From assembly GCF_001486585.1 (NCBI RefSeq), contig NZ_LN909043.1:1361-65360 (forward strand): a stretch of 64,000 nucleotides of DNA, in the 5' to 3' direction. The notes under the pieces are model-generated. The model was not told the DNA's origin. It worked only from the letters and a program-made list of their open reading frames with translations, and did not search any database. This DNA is from Paenibacillus senegalimassiliensis (GTDB lineage Bacteria > Bacillota > Bacilli > Paenibacillales > Paenibacillaceae). Of the stretch, positions 53,264-61,601 are shown piece after piece; positions within the stretch are counted from its first letter, which is position 1, and each line of letters starts with the position of its first letter. The translations under genes were made by a program, and so were the position numbers.

Positions 53264-54586
53264 ATGGCAGAGCGTCAGTTGAAATTAGGTATTTTTCTTC
53301 AAGGAGGAGGCGGACACTGGAAGGACCCGGACGTCCGGGCCGATGGCGCCGCCAATATTGCTGCTTATATCGAATCGGCGCGCATTGGTGAAGCGGGCAA
53401 ATTTGATTTCGGGTTCATTGCCGACTCGGCATTTATTAGCGAAGATTCAACGTGGCCCTTCTTGAGCCGATTGGAGCCAATGACGGCGCTCGCCGCCATT
53501 TCGTCCGTGACCACGCACTTGGGTCTGGTAGGCACATTCACTACCTCCTACAGCGAGCCGTTCACAACCGCACGACAATTGGCGTCGCTGGATGTAATCA
53601 GCCGTGGCCGGGCCGGGTGGAACGCCGTTACCTCCGCGCTGGAGGGAGTCGCCCGCAATCATGGTCATGACAAGATTCATGATCATGCACTACGCTACCG
53701 AATTGCCCATGAATATATTGAGGTGGTCAAGGGATTGTGGGATTCTTGGGAGGATGATGCCTTTGTCCGTGACCGGGAGCGCGACGTTTACGTCGATTTG
53801 AACAAGATGCATACGCTAAATCATCGAGGAGAATTCTTCTCCGTCCAAGGGCCGCTGAATATGGAGCGTTCCCCGCAGGGACGGCCCATCGTCTTCCAGG
53901 CCGGAGCTTCCGAGACGGGCAAGGAACTAGCGGCCAAGCATGCTGATGCCGTATTCTCCACATGGACGAGTACGGGAGACCTAGAGGAAGCGCAGAACCA
54001 TTATAGAGACTGGAAGCGTCGTGCCGCTTCCTATGGCCGCTCCTCGTCGGAGTTGCTGATTTTCCCGGCCATTGAGCCCATCGTCGGCGACACGCAGGAG
54101 GAAGCGGATGCGTTGTACCAGAAGTCTCTGGATTATATCGACATTGATTTTGCGGTGAAATATTTGAGCCGTTACTTCAGCTTCTTCGATTTCTCGCAGT
54201 TCCCGCTGGATGAGCCACTACCTGATCTGGGTGATGTCGGCAAGGACAGCTTCAAGTCGACGGCTGAATATTACTTGCGTATCGCGAGGGAGCAGAAGCT
54301 GACCTTGCGCCAGTTAGCGCTGGAGGCGGCTAACCCGAAGGGGGATTTCGTGGGAACGGCCGAGTATATTGCCGACAAATTCGAGACGTATTTTACCGGG
54401 GAAGCGGTTGATGGATTTATTCTAAAAGGTACCCATTACAATCAGCGCCGATTTGTAGAGAAGGTCGTGCCGATTTTGCAGGAGCGCGGCTTGTTCCGTA
54501 AGGAGTATGAATCTGATACACTACGGGGTAACTTGGGTATTCCTTATCCGGTCAACCGCTATACGGAAGGAAAGGTGCTGTCATGA
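53264..54586 (+). CDS. LLM-class FMN-dependent monooxygenase, NtaA/SnaA/DszA/SoxA family
   Basis: A 440-residue flavin monooxygenase. Family marks are LKLGIFLQGGGGHWKDP at the N terminus, GEAGKFDFGFIADSAF, RLEPMTALAAISSVTTHLGLVGTFTTSYSEPFTTARQLASLDVISRGRAGWN, and GRPIVFQAGASETGKELAAKHADAVFS, which binds the flavin phosphate. Members oxidise C-S or C-N bonds using reduced FMN from a separate reductase; none is encoded here. It probably splits an organosulfur compound delivered by the SsuABCC importer. The start at ATG 53264 has AAAGGAGGAG 9 nt upstream; a longer frame runs into the repeats. The next gene overlaps by 4 nt. Confidence 0.92.
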   Translation: MAERQLKLGIFLQGGGGHWKDPDVRADGAANIAAYIESARIGEAGKFDFGFIADSAFISEDSTWPFLSRLEPMTALAAISSVTTHLGLVGTFTTSYSEPFTTARQLASLDVISRGRAGWNAVTSALEGVARNHGHDKIHDHALRYRIAHEYIEVVKGLWDSWEDDAFVRDRERDVYVDLNKMHTLNHRGEFFSVQGPLNMERSPQGRPIVFQAGASETGKELAAKHADAVFSTWTSTGDLEEAQNHYRDWKRRAASYGRSSSELLIFPAIEPIVGDTQEEADALYQKSLDYIDIDFAVKYLSRYFSFFDFSQFPLDEPLPDLGDVGKDSFKSTAEYYLRIAREQKLTLRQLALEAANPKGDFVGTAEYIADKFETYFTGEAVDGFILKGTHYNQRRFVEKVVPILQERGLFRKEYESDTLRGNLGIPYPVNRYTEGKVLS

Positions 54587-55554
54587 GCAAGCTTACACAG
54601 GAGAAGCAAGGTACAGGGGCTGTAAAAGGAGCTTCGCGGGTCAAGGTCGTCCAAAGTATTACCGAATTAATCGGCGATACCCCGGCGGTGCGCATTCATC
54701 GCTTGACCGGACCGGACGATGCCGAGGTCTACGTGAAGCTGGCATATTTTAACCCTAGCGGCAGCGTTAAGGATCGGGCCGCTTACAATTTGATCGCAGA
54801 AGCAGAGCGGCAGGGCCATTTGCAGCCGGGCGCGACGATCATCGAGCCAACGAGCGGCAATACGGGCATTGGCCTGGCGATGAACGCTGCCGCCAAGGGG
54901 TATCGGGCCATTATGGTCATGCCCGACAATGCAACACAGGAGAGAATCAACCTGATCAAGGCGTACGGAGCCGAGGTTGTGTTGACCCCGGCAGCGGAGC
55001 GGATGCCCGGCAGCATTGAGAAGGCGCTGGAGCTAAGCCGGGAGATTCCCGGCAGCTTCATCCCCCAGCAGTTCGAGAATCCGGCTAACCCGGATATTCA
55101 CCGCACCACAACGGCGCTGGAAATTCTGGAGCAAATGGAAGGGCGGCTAGATGCTTTTGTGGCGACCTCCGGTACAGGGGGCACGATTACGGGAACTGGC
55201 GAAGCGCTCAAAGAGCAACTGCCCGAAGTTCGCGTCATTGTCGTGGAGCCGCAAGGCTCGCCGGTATTGTCCGGCGGCGAACCGGGACCGCATAAGCTGG
55301 TGGGGACGAGCCCGGGATTCATCCCGGCGATTCTCAACACGGAAGTCTATGATGAGATCGTCCAGGTCGCCGATGAAGCTGCCCTGGAGACCATTCGGCA
55401 GTTGGCCGCACAGGAAGGCATTCTGATCGGTCCCTCCGGCGGTGCCTCTGTCTGGGCTGCATTGCAGGAGGCCCGTCGTCTCGGACCGGGGCGGCGGGTA
55501 TTATGTATTGCGCCGGATACGGGAGAACGCTACTTAAGCATGAATTTATTCTAA
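54583..55554 (+). CDS. cysK: cysteine synthase (O-acetylserine sulfhydrylase)
   Basis: A 323-residue PLP enzyme that makes cysteine from O-acetylserine and sulfide. The PLP lysine is in NPSGSVKDRAAYNL (about 62), the phosphate-binding loop is TSGTGGTITGTGEAL near residue 195, and the substrate loop is EPTSGNTGIGLAMNAAA. GPSGGASVWAA closes the active site. It overlaps the monooxygenase by 4 nt (ATGA), so both are co-expressed. This strongly suggests the monooxygenase releases sulfide, sulfite or a thiol for assimilation. Confidence 0.95.
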   Translation: MSKLTQEKQGTGAVKGASRVKVVQSITELIGDTPAVRIHRLTGPDDAEVYVKLAYFNPSGSVKDRAAYNLIAEAERQGHLQPGATIIEPTSGNTGIGLAMNAAAKGYRAIMVMPDNATQERINLIKAYGAEVVLTPAAERMPGSIEKALELSREIPGSFIPQQFENPANPDIHRTTTALEILEQMEGRLDAFVATSGTGGTITGTGEALKEQLPEVRVIVVEPQGSPVLSGGEPGPHKLVGTSPGFIPAILNTEVYDEIVQVADEAALETIRQLAAQEGILIGPSGGASVWAALQEARRLGPGRRVLCIAPDTGERYLSMNLF

Positions 55555-55569
55555 GGAGAGAGGTGCTTC

Positions 55570-56942
55570 ATGGCATTTGATCCGCTGTATCATCCCTACT
55601 CGTCCCATCGCGTTCCGGTCTATGGCGCGCGGGGCATGGTCGCTACGTCCCAGCCGCTGGCTGCGCAGGCCGGGCTGGATGTGTTGAAGCGCGGCGGCAA
55701 TGCGATTGACGCGGCCATTGCTACGGCCGCGGCCTTAACCGTGCTGGAGCCTTGCTCCAACGGCATCGGCGGCGATGCTTTCGCGTTGGTGTGGAGCGAG
55801 GGCAAGCTGCACGGCTTGAATAGCAGCGGCCCGTCGCCCGCTGCTATTTCGCTGGAGGCAGTGCGGGCGCTGGGCCATGACCGCATGCCGCAGTACGGCG
55901 CGCTGCCGGTCACCGTGCCCGTTCGCCTGCGCACGCGGCGACGCTGCGCCTCATCGGCGAGACGGACGCCGATTCGTTCTACCGCGGAGCGCTGGCAGAA
56001 CGAATCGTGGCATGCATCGCCGAGCATGGCGGGTTCCTGGACGCCGGGGATTTGGCGGCGTTTGCGCCCGAATGGGTGGACCCGATCTCGACGAATTATC
56101 GCGGATATGATGTCTGGGAGATTCCGCCCAACGGTCAGGGCTTGGTGGCATTGCTGGCCCTGGGGATTCTCAGGGGCTGGGAACGGCACGAGCGAGAGGA
56201 GATTGAGACGGTTCATCGTCAGATTGAGGCCATCAAGCTGGCCTTTGCCGATGGGCAGCATTATATCAGCGATGCTCGCGGCATGAAGATCAAGCCGGCT
56301 GATCTGCTGAATCCGACATATACCGATGCCCGTCGCGCTCTGATCGGGGACACGGCGGCACTGCCGGAAGCAGGTAAGCCGCCGGCAGGTGGCACAGTGT
56401 ATTTAGCTACCGCTGACGATGAAGGCAACATGGTCTCATTCATTCAGAGCAATTATACCGGCTTCGGTTCCGGCCTGGTCGTTGAAAATACCGGTATTGC
56501 CTTGCAGAACCGGGGTTATGGATTTTCCCTTGACCCGCTCAGCATCAATCGTCTGGAACCAGGCAAGAGAAGTTATCATACGATTATTCCGGGCTTTCTT
56601 ACAAGAGGTGGGGAAGCGGTGGGTCCGTTCGGAGTCATGGGCGGGCTGATGCAACCTCAAGGTCATGTTCAGGTGCTGATGAATACGCTCGACTTCCACT
56701 TGCATCCCCAGGCGGCGCTGGATGCTCCGCGCTGGCAATGGCAAGGGGGCCGAACCGTGCTGGTAGAGCCTGGCTTCCCGGCACATATTGCTCAGGCCTT
56801 GGCCCGGCGGGGACATGATATCCAGGCTGCTGCCGATGCATATAGCTTCGGACGTGGCCAGATCATTTGGCGTGATCCGGGCAGCGGAGTTCTGGTCGGC
56901 GGCAGCGATAGTCGTACGGACGGGCTGGTGGCAGCCTGGTAA
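55570..56942 (+). pseudogene. ggt: gamma-glutamyltransferase, broken by internal deletion and frameshift
   Basis: Two frames together cover a GGT of the YwrD type. The first (from 55570) is good through residue 117 (GGNAIDAAIATAAALTVLEP, CSNGIGGDAF, GALPVTVP, ending 55920). The homology then jumps to another frame at 55923 (SPAHAATLRLIGETDADSF) and continues to 56942. The part normally between these points, roughly 60-75 residues, is missing. The autoprocessing Thr region GGTVYLATADDEGN and VVENTGIALQNRG are intact in the second half. A full enzyme cannot be made from this sequence. It was the last gene of the cysK operon and would have cleaved glutathione-like or gamma-glutamyl S-conjugates. 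Confidence 0.85.
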
Positions 56943-57006
56943 TCGTCGGAGGGCGAGCACCAGACTTCTCTGGCAATTGTGCAGCGGAGGGCTGAAACAG
57001 CAAGTT

Positions 57007-58992
57007 TTACAGGGCCTCCACTTTGAGATCTTGTTCCATCAAAGAAATAACCCGTCTCAGTTCGGTCATCGCAGCTCTGGAAATCTGCCCATTCTCGAAG
57101 GCAGCATGGGTGTAATCACGTTCTAGCTGAATCCCGATTCTGGCTAATTCATCGAATTCTTGTTCGAAGGCCTGAGGGCTAGAGAAGTTATTGCTATTCG
57201 ATACCCTTGCAAGTACATTCTGATAACGCAAGATTAAAGGATTGATAACCTCTGTCTCTGTTGGGGCTTCGGCAAGAGCTTCCCCCAGTTTGCGGAGCAC
57301 AAATTCGCAGTTCTTCGCATGGAAGGCATCAATCCTTGCTTTGCGTTGCTTTCTTTCATCGTGGGAATCTGGCCTTCTTCGCAGAAGATGAGTCAAATTC
57401 TTGAGAGGTAACTTATTGCCACGGTAACGTACATCGCTCGTATAGAGATGTAATCTCCGATCCAATCGATATAGGTAGCGAAGCAAGAATAACAGGTCGA
57501 TCTCCTGATTCTCAATCGCTAGATGGGTACGTTCACGCTCCCACTCCAGACAGGAAATCCACCATTTGCGTTGTTTCTCTTCCCCTAAATCTTGTGTGTC
57601 CAATGTTTGAATTCGGTTGACATAGGCGTGGATGACCACCTGAAGCGCCAGCTTGTTCTCTTCGGTTGCCTGTTCATGCAGGCTAGCGATTACCTTGCGC
57701 AAAATTTCAACCTTGGCTTCCTCCTCTTCGATGTCTCGCTTGGCCTCGCTCTCTTCGCCAATGAGAACGGGGAGCAGGAAGTTGGTTATCAGCAGCGTCG
57801 TCAGAATTACCCCAGCGGCCAGGAAGATCATCAGATCTCTTGCTGGAAATGCGGACCCGTCAGCAAGCAGCAAGGGCAGAGACAAGGTACTTGCGAGTGT
57901 AATGGTACCTCTGACCCCGCCAAAGCTTAGAATCAGTCCTTCCCTCCATTTGCGGGATGGGCTGTCCTCTTCTCGCTTGATTGAGGGATTGACTGCGATC
58001 ATTACCCATAGGAAGCGCAGACCCAAGAGGAACACGGTGATAAGCAGAATATAGAGGATCAGGCGGGTATGAGTAATGTCCCCGCTGATCCAGATGTCAC
58101 GGGAAATATTCAGAAGCTGTGTCCCTAGCAACAGGAACACGAGTCCATTCAGCGTGAAGATAATGACGGACCAGGTATTTTTGGAAACAACACGAAGCTT
58201 GGCCAACTCCGGGTCCAGTCTTCGGAAGCTGAAAGAGTGGGCAATCCCGGACGCGACAACGGCAAGTACGCCGTTGACACCTAATTCTTCAGCGGCCATG
58301 AAGATGAGGAATGGAGTCAACACTTCAATCAGCATATGTAAGGTTACGTCTTCCATACCCAGTCTACGAATCCAGCGCACAAGGATGGATTTTACCAGCG
58401 TGAGGGCTAGTCCCAACACAATGCCACCCAGTGAGATAAATAAAAATCCGAGACTTGCGGATGCCAAGGAGAACGCTCCGGTCATCATGGCTACTACGGC
58501 GAATTGAAAAGACACCAGACCAGATGCATCATTAATTAACGATTCCCCCTCCAGGATGTGCATGATACGTGGAGGAATTTTTACCCGCTCTTTCAACGCG
58601 CCAACAGCAATAGCGTCGGTTGGTGCGAGTGCTGCGGCCAGGGCGAAAGCCGCGGCAAGCGGAATAACGGGGATCAGCGCGTGCAGGGAATAGCCAAGCA
58701 CAAAGACCGTAGCGAATACAAGCCCAAGCGCCATGAGGAGGATCGGCTTCTTCAACTCCCATAATGTCTTCTTGTCCGTATGCCTGCCATCATTGAACAG
58801 TAAAGGAGCAATGAACAGCACCAGGAACAACTCCGGGTCCAGTTCAATCGAGTGCTCCAATGGCAGCAGTGAAATCCCCACACCCAAAGCAATTTGGATG
58901 ATAGGGATGGAAAGTCTGGGCATAAATCGATTAATCAAATAGGACAGGGATATGGCGGCCAGCATGAGTAATATGTGTTCGAACGATTCCAT
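57007..58992 (-). CDS. Na+/H+ antiporter, CPA1 (NhaP) type
   Basis: A 661-residue membrane protein: about 12 transmembrane helices in residues 5-410, then a long cytoplasmic helical domain (about 420-661). Features of CPA1 are ALAPTDAIAVGALKERVKIP and ILEGESLINDASGLVSFQFAV, which hold the ion-binding Asp residues, and GVRGTITLASTLSLP. The protein exports Na+ (or K+) in exchange for protons. Ribosome site AAGGAGG before ATG. Convergent with the ggt remnant; its C terminus, with many charged residues, may be regulatory. Confidence 0.93.
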   Translation of the reverse strand: MESFEHILLMLAAISLSYLINRFMPRLSIPIIQIALGVGISLLPLEHSIELDPELFLVLFIAPLLFNDGRHTDKKTLWELKKPILLMALGLVFATVFVLGYSLHALIPVIPLAAAFALAAALAPTDAIAVGALKERVKIPPRIMHILEGESLINDASGLVSFQFAVVAMMTGAFSLASASLGFLFISLGGIVLGLALTLVKSILVRWIRRLGMEDVTLHMLIEVLTPFLIFMAAEELGVNGVLAVVASGIAHSFSFRRLDPELAKLRVVSKNTWSVIIFTLNGLVFLLLGTQLLNISRDIWISGDITHTRLILYILLITVFLLGLRFLWVMIAVNPSIKREEDSPSRKWREGLILSFGGVRGTITLASTLSLPLLLADGSAFPARDLMIFLAAGVILTTLLITNFLLPVLIGEESEAKRDIEEEEAKVEILRKVIASLHEQATEENKLALQVVIHAYVNRIQTLDTQDLGEEKQRKWWISCLEWERERTHLAIENQEIDLLFLLRYLYRLDRRLHLYTSDVRYRGNKLPLKNLTHLLRRRPDSHDERKQRKARIDAFHAKNCEFVLRKLGEALAEAPTETEVINPLILRYQNVLARVSNSNNFSSPQAFEQEFDELARIGIQLERDYTHAAFENGQISRAAMTELRRVISLMEQDLKVEAL

Positions 58993-59353
58993 TAGAGCCC
59001 TCCTTGTCAGTAGTAAGCAAGATGCCTATTACTATTTGTTAGAATGAACAAATTTATCGAAATAAAAAGAGCGTAGTGTACTTGCTTCAACTAGGGTATG
59101 GCTTGATCCAATTTTAACTCCTTTCAACTCTTAAATAAACAGAGGTGGTGCCTGAGGCAGGTATTGTCTTGAAATTTTTACTGAAATGACTTATGATTAA
59201 TTTTAATTCAATATGTATGACTCGGTGGAGCCTGTCAAATACGGGATACTTGTATTTATTTACAAGAAATCGTGTGTTGATGGGCTCTTTTTGTTTTCAA
59301 AATTAGCTAGGTCGGTCATATACATCATTTACTTCAAAGGAAGGGGATTGTTG
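58993..59353 (+). promoter_or_regulatory. promoter and structured leader of the CPA2 antiporter gene
   Basis: TTGAAA (59169-59174), 17-bp spacer, TATGAT (59192-59197) start a leader of about 150 nt. Within it, AGCCTGTCA (59229-59237) pairs with TGATGGGCT (59278-59286, G-T pairs allowed), enclosing a small stem CTTGTA/TACAAG, and is followed by CTTTTTGTTTT. That is a premature terminator. AAATAC (about 59237-59242) could instead pair with GTATTT (59252-59257), giving an alternative fold. No known riboswitch consensus is recognised. The upstream part of the gap (58993-59168) shows nothing. Confidence 0.6.
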
Positions 59354-60535
59354 ATGTCATTTATTTTGAGTCTTATTCTGATTATCGTTTCAACGAAGCT
59401 GGCCGGAGATTTGTCCGTGCGGCTTGGTCAACCGGCTGTATTAGGCAAGCTGCTTGCAGGGGTACTGATTGGTCCCGCTGTTTTGAACTGGGTGCATAGT
59501 GGAGAGCTGATTCATGCTTTTGCGGAAATCGGTGTGTTGCTACTTATGTTTATAGCCGGTTTGGAGACAGATATGGAGCAACTGCGTAAAAATTGGCTTC
59601 CTTCCTGTGCGGTAGCATTCGGGGGAATCATTCTTCCTTTTATAGGAGGCTATGGCTTGGCTGTAGGCTTGGGACTGTCTCAAACATACGCTTTATTTAT
59701 AGGAATTCTTCTGTGCGCAACCTCTGTCAGTATCACAGTTCAGACCTTAAAAGAGATGAATCAACTGAGTTCCAGGGAGGGAACCACGATTCTGGGAGCT
59801 GCTGTGGTGGATGACGTGGTGGTAGTCGTTCTCTTTGCGGTAATGATGAGCTTGCTGGGGACGGCAGAGGCCGTGTCCATTCCTTTGATGATCTTCAAGA
59901 AATTACTCTTCTTCACCATAATTATTGCAGCAGGTTGGTTTGTAGTGCCATGGGCCTTAAAGCTGATGGCCAAATTCAAGATAACTGAAGGTATTATGAG
60001 TGGCGCTCTGCTGATATGTTTCGGCTTTTCTTACTTTGCGGAAATGCTGGGGGTGGCAGGAATTATAGGGGCCTTTGCCGCAGGGTTAGCCATCTCAAGA
60101 ACGTCTTATCGACATATTGTGGAAACGAAGGTAGAGCCTATTGCCTATACGCTTTTTGTACCTGTTTTCTTTGTAAGCATCGGGCTTAATGTCACCTTTG
60201 AGGGAATGGGGAATCAAATTGGGTTCATGCTGTTACTCACGTGCGTGGCGATTTTGACCAAATGGGTTGGTGGCGGCTTGGGTGCCTTGTTGACCGGATT
60301 TAAATTCCGCGGGGCCGCAGCAATCGGTTCGGGGATGATCTCTAGAGGAGAAGTGGCCTTAATCATTGCTTCTTCAGGCTTATCCGCAGGTTTGTTGCCA
60401 GAGGAATACTTCACATCCGTTGTGCTCGTCGTCACTCTGACCACATTAGTAACGCCACCATTAATCAAGTTAGTGTTCCAATCTAACTCCGCGCCCCAGG
60501 CTATCAAGAAGCAGGGACGCCAGCAGTCCCTATAG
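59354..60535 (+). CDS. cation:proton antiporter, CPA2 (KefB/NapA) type
   Basis: A 393-residue membrane protein with about 12 helices and no C-terminal RCK/TrkA domain. CPA2 marks are LGQPAVLGKLLAGVLIGPAVLNW near the N terminus, GAAVVDDVVVVVLFAVMM (the paired Asp of the ion site, about residues 150-151), AFAAGLAISRTSYR and MISRGEVALIIASSG. Transports Na+ or K+ against protons. The start at ATG 59354 has AAAGGAAGGGG upstream; an earlier in-frame start at 59213 would lie inside the leader terminator. Lies tail-to-tail with nothing; terminator follows. Confidence 0.92.
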   Translation: MSFILSLILIIVSTKLAGDLSVRLGQPAVLGKLLAGVLIGPAVLNWVHSGELIHAFAEIGVLLLMFIAGLETDMEQLRKNWLPSCAVAFGGIILPFIGGYGLAVGLGLSQTYALFIGILLCATSVSITVQTLKEMNQLSSREGTTILGAAVVDDVVVVVLFAVMMSLLGTAEAVSIPLMIFKKLLFFTIIIAAGWFVVPWALKLMAKFKITEGIMSGALLICFGFSYFAEMLGVAGIIGAFAAGLAISRTSYRHIVETKVEPIAYTLFVPVFFVSIGLNVTFEGMGNQIGFMLLLTCVAILTKWVGGGLGALLTGFKFRGAAAIGSGMISRGEVALIIASSGLSAGLLPEEYFTSVVLVVTLTTLVTPPLIKLVFQSNSAPQAIKKQGRQQSL

Positions 60536-60546
60536 TTCTGCATAAG

Positions 60547-60606
60547 AACGCCTCAAAACCCAGTGTTTCGTAGCTCATGTATCGTAAAGTATGAGGCGTT
60601 TTGTTA
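60547..60606 (+). terminator. terminator after the CPA2 antiporter gene
   Basis: AACGCCTCA (60547-60555) pairs with TGAGGCGTT (60592-60600), followed by TTGTT. The loop is long (36 nt) and could contain an inner fold. Confidence 0.65.
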
Positions 60607-60631
60607 GAATACACTCAAGAGGTGTAATGAA

Positions 60632-61234
60632 ATGCAACCGAAAAAAGAGCGGAAAGACGTCATTAAATCCAGACTGCGTATTTTAGAGACGGCACAATCG
60701 CTATTTGCAGAACATGGAATCAATAACATTACGATGAGGAAGATTGCAACAACAGCAGGAATTGGACAAGGTACGCTTTATAGGCACTATGCCCATAAAG
60801 GGGAGATATGTCAGGACCTGATCCAAGAAAGCAGCCAGGAGTTCGTTGATAAAGTAAGCAGCTATCTGCAACAAAATAAGGAGATGTCTCTACAAGGAAA
60901 ACTGGTGGCATTGATCCATTATGCTGTCGAATTTATTGACAAGCACTCCAACTGGCTAGTTTATATCCAAGGACCCTCCTGCGAAGAAGGACAGCAAATT
61001 ATATACAAATCTCAGGTGTATAACTTCTTATATGCACAGGTGTATGAACTCATTGCAGCATCACCGTCGATGCAGAACAATAAGGACGGCGATGCCGGAT
61101 TTAGAACGGATGCCTTGTTAGCCACCTTGACACCAGATCTGTATCTCTTTTTTAAAGCACAGCGGGGCCTAACCCATGAAAAGATTAAACAACACATTGT
61201 GAATCTGTACATTAATCCTTTATTTCAACAATGA
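60632..61234 (+). CDS. TetR/AcrR-family transcriptional regulator
   Basis: A 200-residue regulator. The HTH (about 14-60) reads RILETAQSLFAEHGINNITMRKIATTAGIGQGTLYRHYAHKGEI, a canonical TetR domain. The C-terminal ligand domain is not assignable. It follows the antiporter gene and its terminator by about 30 nt, and no operator palindrome was found nearby, so its target is open. Preceded by AAGAGGTG. Its base composition is more like its left neighbours than like the AT-rich block on its right. Confidence 0.9.
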   Translation: MQPKKERKDVIKSRLRILETAQSLFAEHGINNITMRKIATTAGIGQGTLYRHYAHKGEICQDLIQESSQEFVDKVSSYLQQNKEMSLQGKLVALIHYAVEFIDKHSNWLVYIQGPSCEEGQQIIYKSQVYNFLYAQVYELIAASPSMQNNKDGDAGFRTDALLATLTPDLYLFFKAQRGLTHEKIKQHIVNLYINPLFQQ

Positions 61235-61253
61235 TTACAGCAGAATGAAGCAA

Positions 61254-61282
61254 GGCTCTCATTTTTTAATGAGAGTCTTTTT
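61254..61282 (+). terminator. terminator after the second tetR gene
   Basis: GGCTCTCATT (61254-61263) pairs with AATGAGAGTC (61268-61277), one G-T pair, followed by TTTTTG. Confidence 0.88.
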
Positions 61283-61325
61283 GCTGCCGTTATTACTGGA
61301 AATTAAATATAAAGAAATAAAAATA

Positions 61326-61354
61326 TTTACAAATAAAACCATAAATTCTATATT
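61326..61354 (+). promoter_or_regulatory. promoter of the RiPP cluster
   Basis: TTTACA (61326-61331), 17-bp spacer, TATATT (61349-61354). The expected start is about 61361, so the precursor mRNA would have a very short leader made mainly of the ribosome site AGGAGGTGAT (61362-61371). Confidence 0.75.
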
Positions 61355-61376
61355 TATTAATAGGAGGTGATAATAG

Positions 61377-61469
61377 ATGAAATCTTACACAAAACCTGAA
61401 TTAAAGCCAGTTATTCTTTGGGGTAAAAACCATGTTATTTCTAGTGACCCTATCCGTAAAACATCTTAA
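61377..61469 (+). CDS. RiPP precursor peptide (30 aa)
   Basis: A 30-residue frame, far too short for ordinary gene calling, with the strongest ribosome site of the region (AGGAGGTGAT, 5 nt before ATG). The N-terminal half MKSYTKPELKPV looks like a leader: a Tyr/Lys-Pro-x-Leu pattern of the sort recognised by PqqD-like proteins. The C-terminal half has ILWGKNHV, then a hydrophilic tail ending IRKTS. There is no Cys, so the modification cannot be a thioether. The single Trp with Gly-Lys-Asn after it fits the aromatic-x-x pattern used by cyclophane-forming radical SAM enzymes. It lies before a radical SAM/SPASM gene, a PqqD-like gene and a MATE exporter. Confidence 0.8.
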   Translation: MKSYTKPELKPVILWGKNHVISSDPIRKTS

Positions 61470-61480
61470 ATTAATGTGTA

Positions 61481-61521
61481 TTGATAAAAGCTAAGATTAG
61501 AATAATCTTAGCTTTTATCAA
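61481..61521 (+). terminator. partial terminator between precursor and maturation genes
   Basis: A perfect 18-bp stem (61481-61498 with 61504-61521, 5-nt loop), AT-rich, with TTTT in the distal arm but no good T tail after it. It lies 11 nt after the precursor stop. Such read-through hairpins keep precursor mRNA more abundant than enzyme mRNA in RiPP operons. Confidence 0.7.
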
Positions 61522-61601
61522 TAGCAAAGAGGCTACCTTCAGAAGGTTGATTTTATATATTAGGGCCAAGAAAGCATTAATTTATAGTGGGAGGCTTACA
61601 T

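Noticed and set aside
55570..56942. Two separate genes in the ggt region, or programmed frameshifting
   Set aside because: Both halves belong to one family, the middle is missing and there is no slippery sequence with a downstream structure, so a deletion is the simpler reading.
59204..59300. c-di-AMP (ydaO) or fluoride riboswitch before the antiporter gene
   Set aside because: The leader is too short and lacks the conserved cores of either class; only a terminator-like fold is supportable.
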